Assembly: GCA_028641055.1 (NCBI GenBank)
Contig: CM054057.1
Coordinates: forward strand, 402,308,814-402,372,813
From: Alopecurus myosuroides
Lineage: Eukaryota; Streptophyta; Magnoliopsida; Poales; Poaceae
DNA: 64,000 nucleotides
Direction of reading: 5' to 3'
Position numbers and translations under genes: made by a program. A model generated the notes under the pieces. It made no database searches and had not been told where the DNA came from. It was given only the letters and a program-made list of their open reading frames with translations. Of this stretch, positions 36,663 to 48,064 are shown piece by piece. The first letter of the stretch is position 1, and every line of letters starts with the position of its first letter.

Positions 36663-37224
36663 TGATGTAGATGTTTGCCCGATCTTTCACCGCAAGAACC
36701 ACCGAGATAACTATTCTCCCAATCACGTGAGCGATACACGTAACCTGAAGAACATGGATAGATTTAGGCGAGAAATGCACGAACCCTCTTGGCAGATCCA
36801 AGAACAATCGCACCTTTATTTCACACCAAGCTCGACAACTCTAGGCAAATCCAAGAGCCCCCTAGCCACGCACGACCCTCCTTGGCAGATCAAAGAACAC
36901 TCACACATTTATTTGCAAAGATAACTGACGAACGTCCGAGACGCCGCCTACACACCGATCCCCTAGGGACGGTGGTAACCTGGAACTTTTAGTTCTACAT
37001 AATTTTCAAGTCACCTAAAACCCTAGGCCTTGGCTCTCTTTATATAAGAGGCCAGCCCCTAGTCGGTTGGACAGACTCAAACGGACTCCTAATCTAATTG
37101 GACTCAAACTGGATACAAACCGACCCATTTAGAAGGCTCGGTCACAACATGCGGCTCGCAGGCCTTAGACATTATACATCGTGATTGATTGTTCTAGCGT
37201 GCTAACCAGTAGATGCATGTATCA
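36663..37224 (-). repeat. E1 5' LTR, short form (562 bp)
   Basis: Lacks a roughly 65-70-bp segment present in the long LTRs; the junction reads GAGAAATGCACGAACC. It shares this and other differences with the E2 3' LTR. Confidence 0.88.
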
Positions 37225-37335
37225 ATTGCACTCAGTAAAAGAGGTTAGATTATTTTCCAACTGCTCTCCTCCCCCGACCCTCTTACCTAGGGTTTTTTTG
37301 CTTGTTGATGCCTGCATGTCTTAGGGGTAGCAACT
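37225..37335. other. 111-bp spacer between head-to-head LTRs
   Basis: Pre-insertion MULE intron DNA, CT-rich, lying between two inverted LTRs. Confidence 0.6.
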
Positions 37336-37963
37336 TGATACGGGTATCTACTGGTTAGCACGCTAGGACAATAAACCAGGATGTATAATGTCTAAGGCCT
37401 GCGAGCCGGATGTTGTGGCCGAGCCTTCTAAATGGGTCGGTTTGTATCCAGTTTGAGTCAAATTAGGTTAGGAGTCGGTTTGGGTCTGCCCAACCGACTA
37501 GGGGTTGACCTTTTATATAAAGAGAGTCAAGGACTAGGGTTTAGGGAGGTTGAAAATTAGTACAACTAAAAGTTTCAGGTTACCACCGTCCCTTGGGATC
37601 GGCGTCTAGGTGGCGTCTCGGACGTTCTTCACTTATCTTTGCAAATAAAGGTACGAGTGTTCTTGGATCTGCCAAGGGGGATCGTGCGTAGCTAGGAGCC
37701 TCTTGGATCTGCATAGAGTTGTCGAGGTTGGTGTGAAATAAAGGTACGAGTGTTCTTGGATCTTCCAAGGGGGTTCGTGCGTGGCTAGGGGGCTCTTGGA
37801 TTTGCCTAGAGTTGTCGAGCTTGACGTGAGGCGTGGTGTTCGTCACCGTGTTTCTCGCCTAAATCTATCCATGTTCTTCAGATTACGTGTATCGCTCACG
37901 TGATTGGGAGAATAGTTATCTCGGTGGTTCTTGCGGTGAAAGATCGGGCAAACATTTACATCA
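37336..37963 (+). repeat. E2 5' LTR, long form (628 bp)
   Basis: Starts TGATACGGGTATCTACTGG and ends ACATTTACATCA. TATATAAAGAG near 37514 is a likely core promoter. It keeps the extra tandem unit seen in the E1 3' LTR. Confidence 0.88.
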
Positions 37964-37965
37964 TG

Positions 37966-37980
37966 TGGTATCTAAGCGCC
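37966..37980 (+). promoter_or_regulatory. Primer-binding site of E2
   Basis: TGGTATCTAAGCGCC, two bases after the LTR; a degenerate initiator tRNA-Met match. Confidence 0.75.
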
Positions 37981-39262
37981 AGGTTGATCCCCTCGAGGTT
38001 TGTGCAAGTTGAAGATCGAAGGGTGTGTTCCGTTTGCAATTACGGCGAGATCGGTCAGGCATATCGCAATGCGCGTGCAGTCCGACAAGTGAGAAGTTGT
38101 TTCGGTATGGGATTGTGGAGACATGACCGAGTCCATCTCATATACGATAAGCTATGATCGGAGCGGATCTGCTGGTTGCAGTTTAGAAAGAAAATAATAC
38201 GTAAGAAGGGAAGGCAAAGCAGGTTTGGATCGGATCATGCTATTTTTATGCGTACACGCATAGGAAAATCATGTTTGGGTTCTAATTGGCTACCGTATTG
38301 GAAAGTTAGCCAAGCGAAGGAAACAATGATTGAGAGAGATGAAAAAAAAGTCGCGAGCGTCACGTGCTGCATTGGAAGGAGTTTGGATCGCTACTGGTTG
38401 GGAAATGGTGATTTTTTTAAGTCTTGGAGGAGTCCCTATCCTGTACGTGTGGTGCAGCCATTTAAAAAAAAATTGATGTAGTCATGTGGCTTTTGCGTGA
38501 GGACAAAACTAAGGTGGAAAAAAGCATCGAATCTTTGACTAATTGTTTGGGCATCTGTGCACATGGGTGTTGGTACGGTGGACCCAACTATTCAGCCTAA
38601 AAAATTGAGGGAAAAGGAGAGATTGTATCGGTTTGGAAAGGCTTACCTGCTGGTCACGCAACGGACAAAAAGGAGAGGAAGTTTTGTTACTATTTCTTTC
38701 GGTCCAAGGTGTGCAACTTGTACGTACAAGAAAAAAATGGTTGGATGGAAATTGGACGCGTACGTGAGCCTTGGTACGTACGTGAAGTGACCCAAATTTT
38801 TGGTACAGTTTGTGGTGGACACAGAGACAAAATAAAAAGAGAGACTAGTTTATATTTTCACAGGCGGTGAACTTGGTTCATTTGGGTTCATGGGGTGCAG
38901 GAATTTGTCCTGTTCGTCTTGGGTGATGCACTTAGTTGAGCTCCACTATTTCAGATTGCATCTATGAATGTATTCAGCTTACTTGGATCCTTGGTGTACA
39001 AGAGTATGTCCTGCTGCGTTTGGGGTGGTTTGGATGGTGCGTTCACAGATGCAATTTGATAGATTATGTGTCTAAATCATGTTGGTGGTGCCAAACATGG
39101 AGGACGCCAAGAACAAGTCTAGCTAGCCGAGAGGGAGGATGTGGTGTGGCAGGCCAGCAAGACTTGAGGATATAGAAGCGTGGCGATATGATAATTTGAC
39201 GCCACAAGCGCCGGAGAGGACCTTCTGGTGTTGAGGACAACGCCTTTCGAAGAAGGGGAGGA

Positions 39263-39825
39263 TGATACAGACATCTACTGGTTAGCACGGTAGGATAATA
39301 AATCACGATGTATAATATCTAAGACCTGCGAGCCGCATGTTGTGGCCGAGCCTTCTAAATGGGCCAGTTTATATCCAGTTTGAGTCCAATTAGGTTAGGA
39401 GTCCGTTTGGGTCTGTCCAACTAACTAGGGGTTGACCTCTTATATAAAGAGAGCCAAGGATCTAGGGTTTTAGGGGAGTTGAAAATTATGTAGAACTAAA
39501 AGTTCCAGGTTACCACCGTCCCTAGGGGATCGGCGTGTAGGCGGCGTCTCGGACGTTCGTCAGTTATCTTTGCAAATAAAGGTGTGAGTGTTCTTGGATC
39601 TGCCAAGAGGGTTCGTGCGTGGCTAGGGGTCTCTTGGATCTGCCTAGATTTGTCGAGCTTGGTGTGAAATAAAGGTGCGAGTGTTCTTGGATCTACCAAG
39701 AGGGTTCGTGCGTTTCTCGTCTAAATCTATCAATGTTCTTCAGGTTACATGTATCGCTCACGTGATTGGGAGAATAGTTATCTCGGTAGTTCTTGCGGTG
39801 AAAGATCGGGCAAACATCTGCATCA
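39263..39825 (+). repeat. E2 3' LTR, short form (563 bp)
   Basis: Starts TGATACAGACATC and ends CATCTGCATCA. It has the same internal deletion junction as the E1 5' LTR. Confidence 0.88.
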
Positions 39826-39972
39826 TAACTCATCTGATTGTCTGATTCATTTAGTTAAGTTTTGTGTATCAGTGATGTTTATGATGTAGCAAGTTTTGCA
39901 GACAACTACCAAGCAGTGTTAACTGCCACTACTTTTTTTGTTGTTGCTGTTATGAGGTTCTATGAATCTTTT

Positions 39973-39996
39973 TTGTTGTTGTTGTTGTTGTTGTTG
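39973..39996. repeat. (TTG)n microsatellite
   Basis: About eight TTG units within a T-rich intron of the Ulp1-like gene. Confidence 0.8.
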
Positions 39997-40189
39997 CTAT
40001 GAGGTTCTATGGCAATGCATGTCACAATTGCACTATAATTGTCCACTTTTCAAACTTTTTTAAACATTTTTGTTGCTACCATTCTATTCATTATGTGCTA
40101 ATTTACTGCCATGATTTTGCTTCCGTTGTACATTTTTTGTGCTTGCTTGTTTCTTTTGTTTTTTAATTGTTCGAGTTTTTGCTCAATAG

Positions 40190-43100
40190 GGGCAGTACTG
40201 GTGTACCAAGGACCGTTTTGCGGCGAAGTCGCTGCTAAAGTGTGCAAATGATTTAACCCCACGCAAGAGAGAAATTATTGAGAAGCATAGCGCATTTGCC
40301 TCGCTACTCAACATTTCACCTTTCAATGTTCCTAATGAGCTCATCGACTTTGTTGCCATGAACACTATTTGCGAGCTTCGTGAGTTTCACTATGGAGCAA
40401 AACAAATTGTTTTCACAAGAGAGATTGTCAGGAAAGTGTTTGGTATACGGTCAGGAAACAAGCCAGTTGAGTTGCTGACGAAGAGCCTCCATTCAGAGAT
40501 TTGAGAGTCATACAAAGGTGTGTTCTCGAGGCTCCCTATAGAAAATGTAGCAACAATGTTGAAGAAGCTTGATGACGGTGAAGAGGATGCTATAATCAGG
40601 ACTTGGGACCTTTTGTGCTGGGCAACTGTGCTGAATCCAGGCACGAAATGATGTGATTAGAGTACATAGGGTGCATGAATGACCCAAAGAAGACCCATGA
40701 AAATGACTGGGAGGAGCACATTCTGGAGTTATTGATGCATTACATTCAGAAAATTCAGAAGAAGAAGGAGCAACCGCTTGTGCTTGACGGTGTTAATCTT
40801 CAGAAGGGGAAGAAGCAGTTGGAGTCTGAGGAACAAGTAGCAGCCGCACCTGGTCCATTGAAAAAGAAGAAGATTAAGAACATGTTTGAATTCTGGATGT
40901 CTGGCCCATTGCCTGTTCTAGCTGTAAGTTGTACCTCTTCTTCAGCAATTTGTTCATTTGTTTGTTGCCTTTTTATTTTGAATGTTTGTTCCTTTTTATA
41001 GCTGCAGCTTAATTTTTGTGTTTTTTGCACCTGTAGGTGGTGTACATGGACCATCTACTGATTCCAAAGAATGAGCACATTATAAACAATGGGATCCCTA
41101 GAGCTTGTTTTGTGACCAACGAAGACTTCAATTCCATAGTCAAGATTGATCGTGATAATAAGATCATGTTGAACAAGACTATATTTGGGAGGCGTTCTAT
41201 AAGTAAACTATTTGGTTTTTTCTATGTGTTTTTCGTTGTTTGCATTACTCTGTCTTGACGCAAACTTTTAAACACACCCATGCATGTTTTTTGGTTGTGC
41301 AGTTCCTTCGCTTATCCCAAACAGTGTATGCGCCGGGTCATGTGAACAGTTCAACCATGAAGATATTGATATCAATCCGTCTGCATCGCTTAATGAATGG
41401 CTTTTTTTCCCTAGCATCCAGGAATTGGAGGTCGGTAACTTTTTTTATGTGCTTATGTAGTTCATTATGTCTGTTGATTTACCATTTTATTTTTGCTACA
41501 TAAGGTAATGCTTTGCCAGTATGCATTTTTAACTTTCTTGCAAGTTTTTTTTTACAATTTGCTACAATAGGTTTTCAATTCGTGCTGCTTTATTTAGTTT
41601 CTTTTGCACCATTAGTTATTTTTGTGTTTATCTGTCAATTTGTATTTTTACAATTTGCTACAATAGGTCTCAGTTTCTGCTGCTTTAATGAGTTTGTTCT
41701 GCACCATCACTTATTCTGTATGTTTGTCATTCTTCTTTTTTTTTGCTTCATTACTGACCAATTGATGCTATTTTAGTTTATAATTGTTGCTTTTTTCACA
41801 CTAATTCTTGCTTTCTGTTGAGCACAGGTACCATCTCGGTTTAAGAACCTATATGACCAGCATAGGATTAGTTTTGCTTCTAGTGTGGATGCTACACTCA
41901 GGAGTCTTGGTTTAGGGTTAAAATCGATGCAGTCACAACAAATGGCTTTGCTGTTGAAAGACGTTGAAGCTGCCTTGAAGGAAGATGATGGATCGAGTAT
42001 CGTTTATCCAGCTGGGGTAGGACAAGATGGGCAGAGCAACATGGGTGATGACAAGGCTTCTTTGGAGTCTGATGAACTTGAATTTGAAGGTGAACCTGAA
42101 GTTGTGAATGCTATGGAGTGTGATTCGCATGCCTGTGAAGAAAATATTGTTGAGGGTCTTGCTGGTGCAGTTGAAATTGAACAGTCCAATGCTACGGAAC
42201 TCAACGATGTGCCGCAACCAACATTCTTTGTAGATTCTTCTCACACAGATGCCGATGTTGATGATCAGGAGGCTGTGAATAGTCCATCCAGAGGTGATGT
42301 CGTTACTACAGATACAGTTGTTGTGGATAGTCCAGCCAGAGCTGCTGCGGTGAGTCCACCCATAGTCATTGTCGTTAGTCCACCTAGAGCTGCTGCGGAT
42401 AGTACATTCATTCCTAGGACGACTTCTCCTACACCTCGGAAGAATATACCGAAAGGTTACTGGGATGACTGTTCGTCTTTCAATGTGTGGAGTCAAGACA
42501 ATGAATTGACCCAAGCCCCTAACAAATCTGATATCGTGTGTGCAGACAAGGCGGAGACCACTGTTGCTATGAAAGGTGCAGACAAGGGTGCTCCCACATG
42601 TATGTTCTCTTTTTCATTTTTTTTTCTTTTTCATCATGGTTTTGTCTCCACTAGAAAAAAAAGAATTTTATACATGATTTTCTGATGTTCTATTTGTGTA
42701 CCTCCACCCCAGGCCCTGACACCCGTATCCCTACGACTGATGACTTCTCTGTTGATGACAACTTGGAGGAGATCCCTGACGCTGCAACAACTGAATATGA
42801 GGACACTCCAGGTTTGTGAACTTTTTTGTCTCTCTGTGTGTGCATTTTGCTACGGTTATCCTTTTTTATTGCTATCATAGTGTTGTGGATTTGCTACTTT
42901 AGATAATTCTTCTTGCTACACATTTAATAAAATGTTCAAATTATTTTTTTACATGTGTTTTATTTGCTTCTTTTCTCCTTTTTTTTTGCTATTATAATGT
43001 TATGTGTTTGCTACTTTTACCTATAAATGCTACTCAGTTTATAAATGCTAACAAAACAATTATCCTCGCACATTTTATCATTTTTATACTATTATTCCTT

Positions 43101-44847
43101 TTTGTTGCTCTTACAGTGTTGTAGTTTTGCTACTTTACCTAACCCTTCAAGCTACACTGTTTAATACATGCTCCCAAATAAATTTCCCCACATTTTTTGC
43201 CAGATTGTTTGCTACCATAGTTTAATTGTATACTCCCACATATTTTTGCTGCTATAGAGCACTTTTTTAACCTTCTTATTTGCCCTTTTTGTTTGCCTAG
43301 ACAATGATGGCAGTTCAGGTGATGTAGACAAGGATGCTAGCACTGGTGTACTAACATTTCAAAGGAGGACTAGGTATAAGAGGGCAATGAAGGATGATGT
43401 TAAAGCTCCAGTGGCGAAAAAGATCAAGAAGCCCTCTCCAGGTGTAGTCACACTATATGAAAAGTGTGTGCATCATTCTGGCAATATCATGTCTGGACGT
43501 CAAAGGGAGACCCGTAATATCAAGACTAATCATCAAAAGAAAGCAAAAGATGACACGTGAGCCTTTTTCCCCTGTTTAATAGTCTCATATATGACATGAT
43601 TTCGCTACTATGTACTCCTATTTTTTCTTTTATTTGCTCCTTTTGCAGATGGACAGCACTGATTATGTTTCATGTCTTTTTTAGGCCTCATTTCATTATA
43701 ATTGGGCGTTCTCAATGTGATTACAAGAGCTTACACAATTGTCTAGGCCCCAGGAAGTGTCTTGACACTCAGGTCATGTGTGTTTTGTCTGAGAGTTTTA
43801 ACAAGGAAGCAAAAAGAGAAGAGGAAAAGTTCAAAGCTGCTCTAAAAAGATAAGTTTTCTCTTGCTACACAACGGTTAGTTCTGTCTAAAACTTTCTGCT
43901 GCATGCATTAGCTGACAAATTCCCCCTACTATAACTTTTTTTTTTTTTGCTTTTCTTGCGTCATGAGTAGCAAAAGCTCATAGTTGATCTAGATAAGTCT
44001 AACCCAGCTAAAGTTATGAGAGAGAGTTCAGAAGCAAGAATAAGGAGTTTAAGATCATGAAAAAAGACCTTGTGAGTTCTACCTTCCTCTTCTTACCATT
44101 TTCGCTACGTTGTAACTATATCGTTATTAGTTTACGACTTCTGTCGTGCTAGTTTGGTATTCTTTTTTTTCGCTACATTAGCTACACTTTCCTGTAGTCA
44201 AGGACAACCATTGGATGGTATGCACTGTCAACTTGCTACACGACCAGTTCCATGTTTCCAAGGACATTTTTTTCCTTCTTTCAGCGTATATATCTCACTG
44301 ATTTCTAAATTTTTGCTATTACATTTTTGTAACTTTGCGGACTTTGCAAAGCTTCTGGAGTGTCAAACATAGACATGGACCTCTACACCCTTGTCACACC
44401 CGCCCACCCGCATCATAAGACGATGTAAGTTTTTTTTTGCTGCAATGAAAGTTTTCAAGTCATTTTACACTTTTTCTCATTAGTTGGATGTTCCTCTTTT
44501 TCCTTGGTTTTTGGCAGAAATGCTTCTATACTTAATTTTGTCTGCTAATTTTGCAGTTTCTGTTTGCTACAACAGCTTCAACTGTTTGCTACCACCATGT
44601 ATCCAGTAATTTTACTTTTTCGAAGTCGCTACTAACTATTTTTGCTAACTATGTGCATTTTTTTTGCAGCTATGATTGTGGTTTCTTCACAATGTTGTTC
44701 ATTGAGCACTTCAACGCTAAAAGCATGACAGACTTCTGCAAGGATGATATTGCTAGATATCGCATGGTTGTCGCAGCTAAGCGCATCGAGTATAGAGAGA
44801 ACACTGACAACATCGTGGACATCATGGAGGCTTGCCTGGAGTCTTAG
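40190..44847 (+). pseudogene. Ulp1 (C48)-like gene of the MULE, decayed
   Basis: Exons inferred from GT-AG: 40190-40923, 41037-41202, 41303-41430, 41828-42599, 42713-42811, 43301-43556, 43649 to about 43850, and last 44670-44847; more may lie between. The first exon encodes the N-terminal region common in grass 'Ulp1 protease family' transposon proteins (FASLLNISPFNVPNELIDF). The middle is acidic and Ser/Pro-rich. The last exon has the Cys box YDCGFFTMLFIEHF, containing the catalytic Cys of C48 SUMO-deconjugating peptidases. I cannot see the His and Asp boxes clearly. Disabling changes: TGA at 40502-40504 and frameshifts near 40645 and 41335. Introns are T-rich with TTGCTAC. Confidence 0.7.
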
Positions 44848-45681
44848 CGGGGGTAGTGGCTAGTAGTATGATATAGCCTGGAGTGTAAATCGCAATATGT
44901 CAATTCGCAGTAGTCTCATCTAGTGTAAAGTTGTGATGAAACAACCCACGTATGTTTTGTTTTTTCCTATGTTTTCGTGCTGGAACCTACTGATTCACGG
45001 ATTGTGTCTATCGTCAAAAAAAAAATTAAAGTATCAATGATAGACCTGACTGTGTTTATATGGCAATGAATGTGGTTGTTTTCTGCTTGGTTCAAATGAA
45101 ATCAAATGAAATTACCTTTCTACAAACTTTTCTGTTTGTGCTTTTATGGAACATTTATTTTTGCTCCGTTTGATTACATAAAAATGCTGCAAAAAGTAAA
45201 TTTTAATGCTGCAAAAGTGGTATCCGCTTGCTACAAAACCTTGTTTGATCCTGAAGAATGCTATTGAACCCCCAGAACATGACATTTTTTGCTCACGCAG
45301 AGTAATTTAATTGCTCCAATACAAGAAATTCACTGCTACATACACAATAAACGGTTGCTACCATCATTTTTCCACAATCAAACAGATGAATTTCATTGAT
45401 ATAACTGAGTACATTTAAGTTGCTCCAATGCAAGAAAACAAGTTCTCCAGAGAATAAAAAAAATTCTATTAACTTCCCAGAATTGATTATTTCTAACTCA
45501 AGGTATATAGGTACAAGTAATATAGTCGATGTAATGTATTTCTGCAGCAACAATTGAATATACGTACAAGTAACTTTGTTTTAAATCCTTCTACCCCAAT
45601 AAAACCAAAACCATGTAGAAGTATGTTTTTATCTTAACAATTTTTCGTAGCAACTGCTTTGTAAACTGCAACATTGAATAG
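44848..45681. other. Convergent intergenic spacer of the MULE
   Basis: The region between the 3' ends of the two MULE genes. It is AT-rich with several TGCTAC words, consistent with 3' untranslated and spacer DNA. No coding frame is evident. Confidence 0.45.
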
Positions 45682-45900
45682 CTACGGCCTTAGTTCAGCC
45701 CCAGCTGCCATCCGTTCCTCCTCCATCTGTTTAGCAACATAATCTTTCACTGCATGTCCCTCCTCATGACACCATGGGCATTTCACCACTCTCTTCTTCC
45801 TAGGTTGCCTGGGCTTCTTCACCGGTTTCTTATTTTTTGTTTTTGCCTCATGAGCCTGCTTGTGTCTCTTCAAAGTTTTTGCATCGCGTAGCTCAACCAA
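45682..45900 (-). pseudogene. FAR1/MULE transposase, C-terminal zinc-knuckle exon
   Basis: Last recognisable exon of the minus-strand transposase. It is Lys/Arg-rich (KKPVKKPRQPRKKR) followed by CPWCHEEGHAVKDY, a CCHC-type knuckle in which the last Cys position appears to be Tyr. It ends at a stop at 45682. An upstream exon (about 46308 down to 45970) encodes a linker with an acidic run (DDDEEDEG). In FAR1-type proteins the C-terminal knuckle is accessory. Confidence 0.6.
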
Positions 45901-46307
45901 ATTTTTCCGCCTCTGTTCTTTGATTGTTGGATGACCTTTAGGTTTAACCCTTTTAGGATTTTTTAGTGTTTACCCGCCGGTAGCAAATTTCTCGCTGTCA
46001 CCAACCATTGTTGGTTCATTTTGCTGTGTTCCACACATTTGGTTTTCATCTAATCCTTCATCCTCTTCGTCATCATCTTGAACCAGAACATTTTGTGCTC
46101 TTAAGATTGAAGAAACCTTTTTGTTGGCCTCATACACCATTCTGCACACAACTTCATACGCTTCATTGACAAAGCATGCATATGAGGCAAGCTCATTCAT
46201 TTTCCTGCACAGTGAGTTGTATTTTAGAGTGTTTGTTGGTGGGACACCAAATCTGAGTCCTTTGTCCCCGGGATCAGGTGCTGGTGTTGTTGCTACCAAA
46301 GACCATC

Positions 46308-48064
46308 GGCACACCAAGTACCTATCTGGTTTTTGCTGCACATTTAGGTGGACCATGACCCTGATGATGTGTGGACATATCAGTCCACACATTTCAAAAC
46401 CCATTGCAGCCGCAGGAGTACACTCCATCCACAAACTCAACTTGAACCCGGTATGTTCTCACTTCTAGGCCAGGGTTTGGAACTAGATCAAAGCCAATGC
46501 CTTCTACATCTTCCCGTAGCGGATAGAACTTTGTCGATGCAGCAACAAGATTCTGGTACCTTTCAAATACTTCTGTTGTGTAAAATTCTTGGCCTTGTTT
46601 CTCAATTGCATAACTGCAACAAGTTATTTGCACCATTAGATGGAAATCAATGCTACATAAGTAGATTTTTCCTGCTACTTTTAACTATTTTTTCATGCTA
46701 CACATACACAACTGCCAACATTTTCTGTTGCTACATTTTATGACTTTTTTTATGCTATAGATTGGCTCTCAAACTTTCTACAGCAGATAGTTTATTATGA
46801 TTTTCAATTTGGAGCTTAGCTTTTTATATTTTTTCATTCGTTGCACTAGTTGCTACACACTAGCTTATAATTTCTTCGTGTGCAACAATGATGGTGTATT
46901 AATGTTTTTTTCCTTACCTGCCCCAAAGTGATCTTCTTGATGTCTCCATCGTTAACCCTGCATTATCCTCAAGATCAAGCATCAATGTCTGGCAAAGTTC
47001 ATATTGTTGCACAAAGTTGTACACCGAGTTACCTGGCCTTATCAGTGTTTTGAAGTATGAATTGAGTCCTTCTGACCTGCCAGTTGTGCTCGTGAAAGGG
47101 AAGAATCTGTTCCTGAAATAAACAGGGCCCCATGTTGTTCTAGACTTCCACATATTTTGTAGATGAGTGTTATCAGACATTGCAAACTCTTTCAGCACAT
47201 GCTCCCAGCAATCCTCAAATTGCTTCACCGTGTCTATTCCATAAATGCACCCATAGAAAGCATCACTAAAAGGATTCCCTTCTGCCAAGTTTGGCCCCAG
47301 CTTTTTCCTCGCAAGATGCAGGACATGGTAGAGACATCACCTATGTATCGAGTTTGGGAAAATCTGAGAAAATTGCTTCTGCCATTGCCTGATCCTGGTC
47401 TATCATTATGTTATCTAGGTGTTGCTCATCCATTGCAAGCATCCACTGCTCGAATACCCACTTGAAAGTACCGATTTTCTCATCTGGGAGCAGAGCACAA
47501 CCGAGCACAATTGTGTGTGTGTGGTTATTGATACCGACAATGGGAGCAAAAGGCATATTGTATCTATTTGTACAGAAAGTTGTGTCAAAAAACACACAAT
47601 CTTTGTACTTATGATACAAAGATCTTGTTCGACCATCCACCTAGAATTAGGCCCTGACAGCACCATCTTTGTCAACCTGGGTTGCATAGAAGAAATTTTT
47701 GTTTTCAACTTGCCTCTGTTTAAAGTACTCCAACTTCATCTCCATGTCACGCAGTGTAACCTCATTCCGTAGCATTGTCCGGATGTTTGAAACATCCCTT
47801 TTCACATATCCCAAGCACCTCGGGTCACCACCGTGCACACTGCCAAGACATCCCATCAGTTGTGCTGTTGTAATGTTCTGGTTATGCAATATTTGTATAA
47901 ACTGGTAGTCCTCTTCCAGCGCTTTCCTATGTGAACGGTAGAACCTGCGCCTTCCTACCTGTTTAACCAAGGGGTGTGTGTGATCTGCTATGAAAACTAT
48001 CATAGTCCAAGCTCCAATGCGCATTCCAACAATCATGTGAGCTTTACAGTCGTGGCGAATGATC
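46308..48064 (-). repeat. Tandem unit C1 of the transposase array (1757 bp)
   Basis: On the minus strand it holds the catalytic MULE region (first Asp in VFFDTTF near 47586; second in MIDQDQ near 47400), an intron of about 300 bp (GT-AG, 46918 to about 46614) and a SWIM exon (CGC...CPH). Damage: TAA at 47647-47649 and TAG at 47641-47643 in the catalytic exon, a shared frame break near 47340, and an extra A at about 46396 that shifts the SWIM frame. Its left edge is the unduplicated continuation into the C-terminal exons. Confidence 0.9.

Larger units (their letters stand above)
30291..37224 (-). mobile_element. Non-coding LTR element E1 (minus strand)
   Basis: LTRs at 36663-37224 (5') and 30291-30920 (3') carry a tRNA-Met-type primer-binding site and a purine tract in the minus orientation. 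Flanks are AGTGC and ATTGC (4/5). Without the nested solo LTR the internal region is about 1.2 kb and has no coding frame. It lies head-to-head with E2 and belongs to the same family. Confidence 0.85.
37336..39825 (+). mobile_element. Non-coding LTR element E2 (plus strand)
   Basis: LTRs 37336-37963 and 39263-39825, a primer-binding site TGGTATCTAAGCGCC at 37966, and the polypurine tract AGAAGGGGAGGA before the 3' LTR. Flanks are CAACT and TAACT (4/5). The internal region of 1.3 kb has only short frames (101 codons at most) and no gag-pol. Its internal sequence is homologous to E1 in the opposite orientation. Confidence 0.87.
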
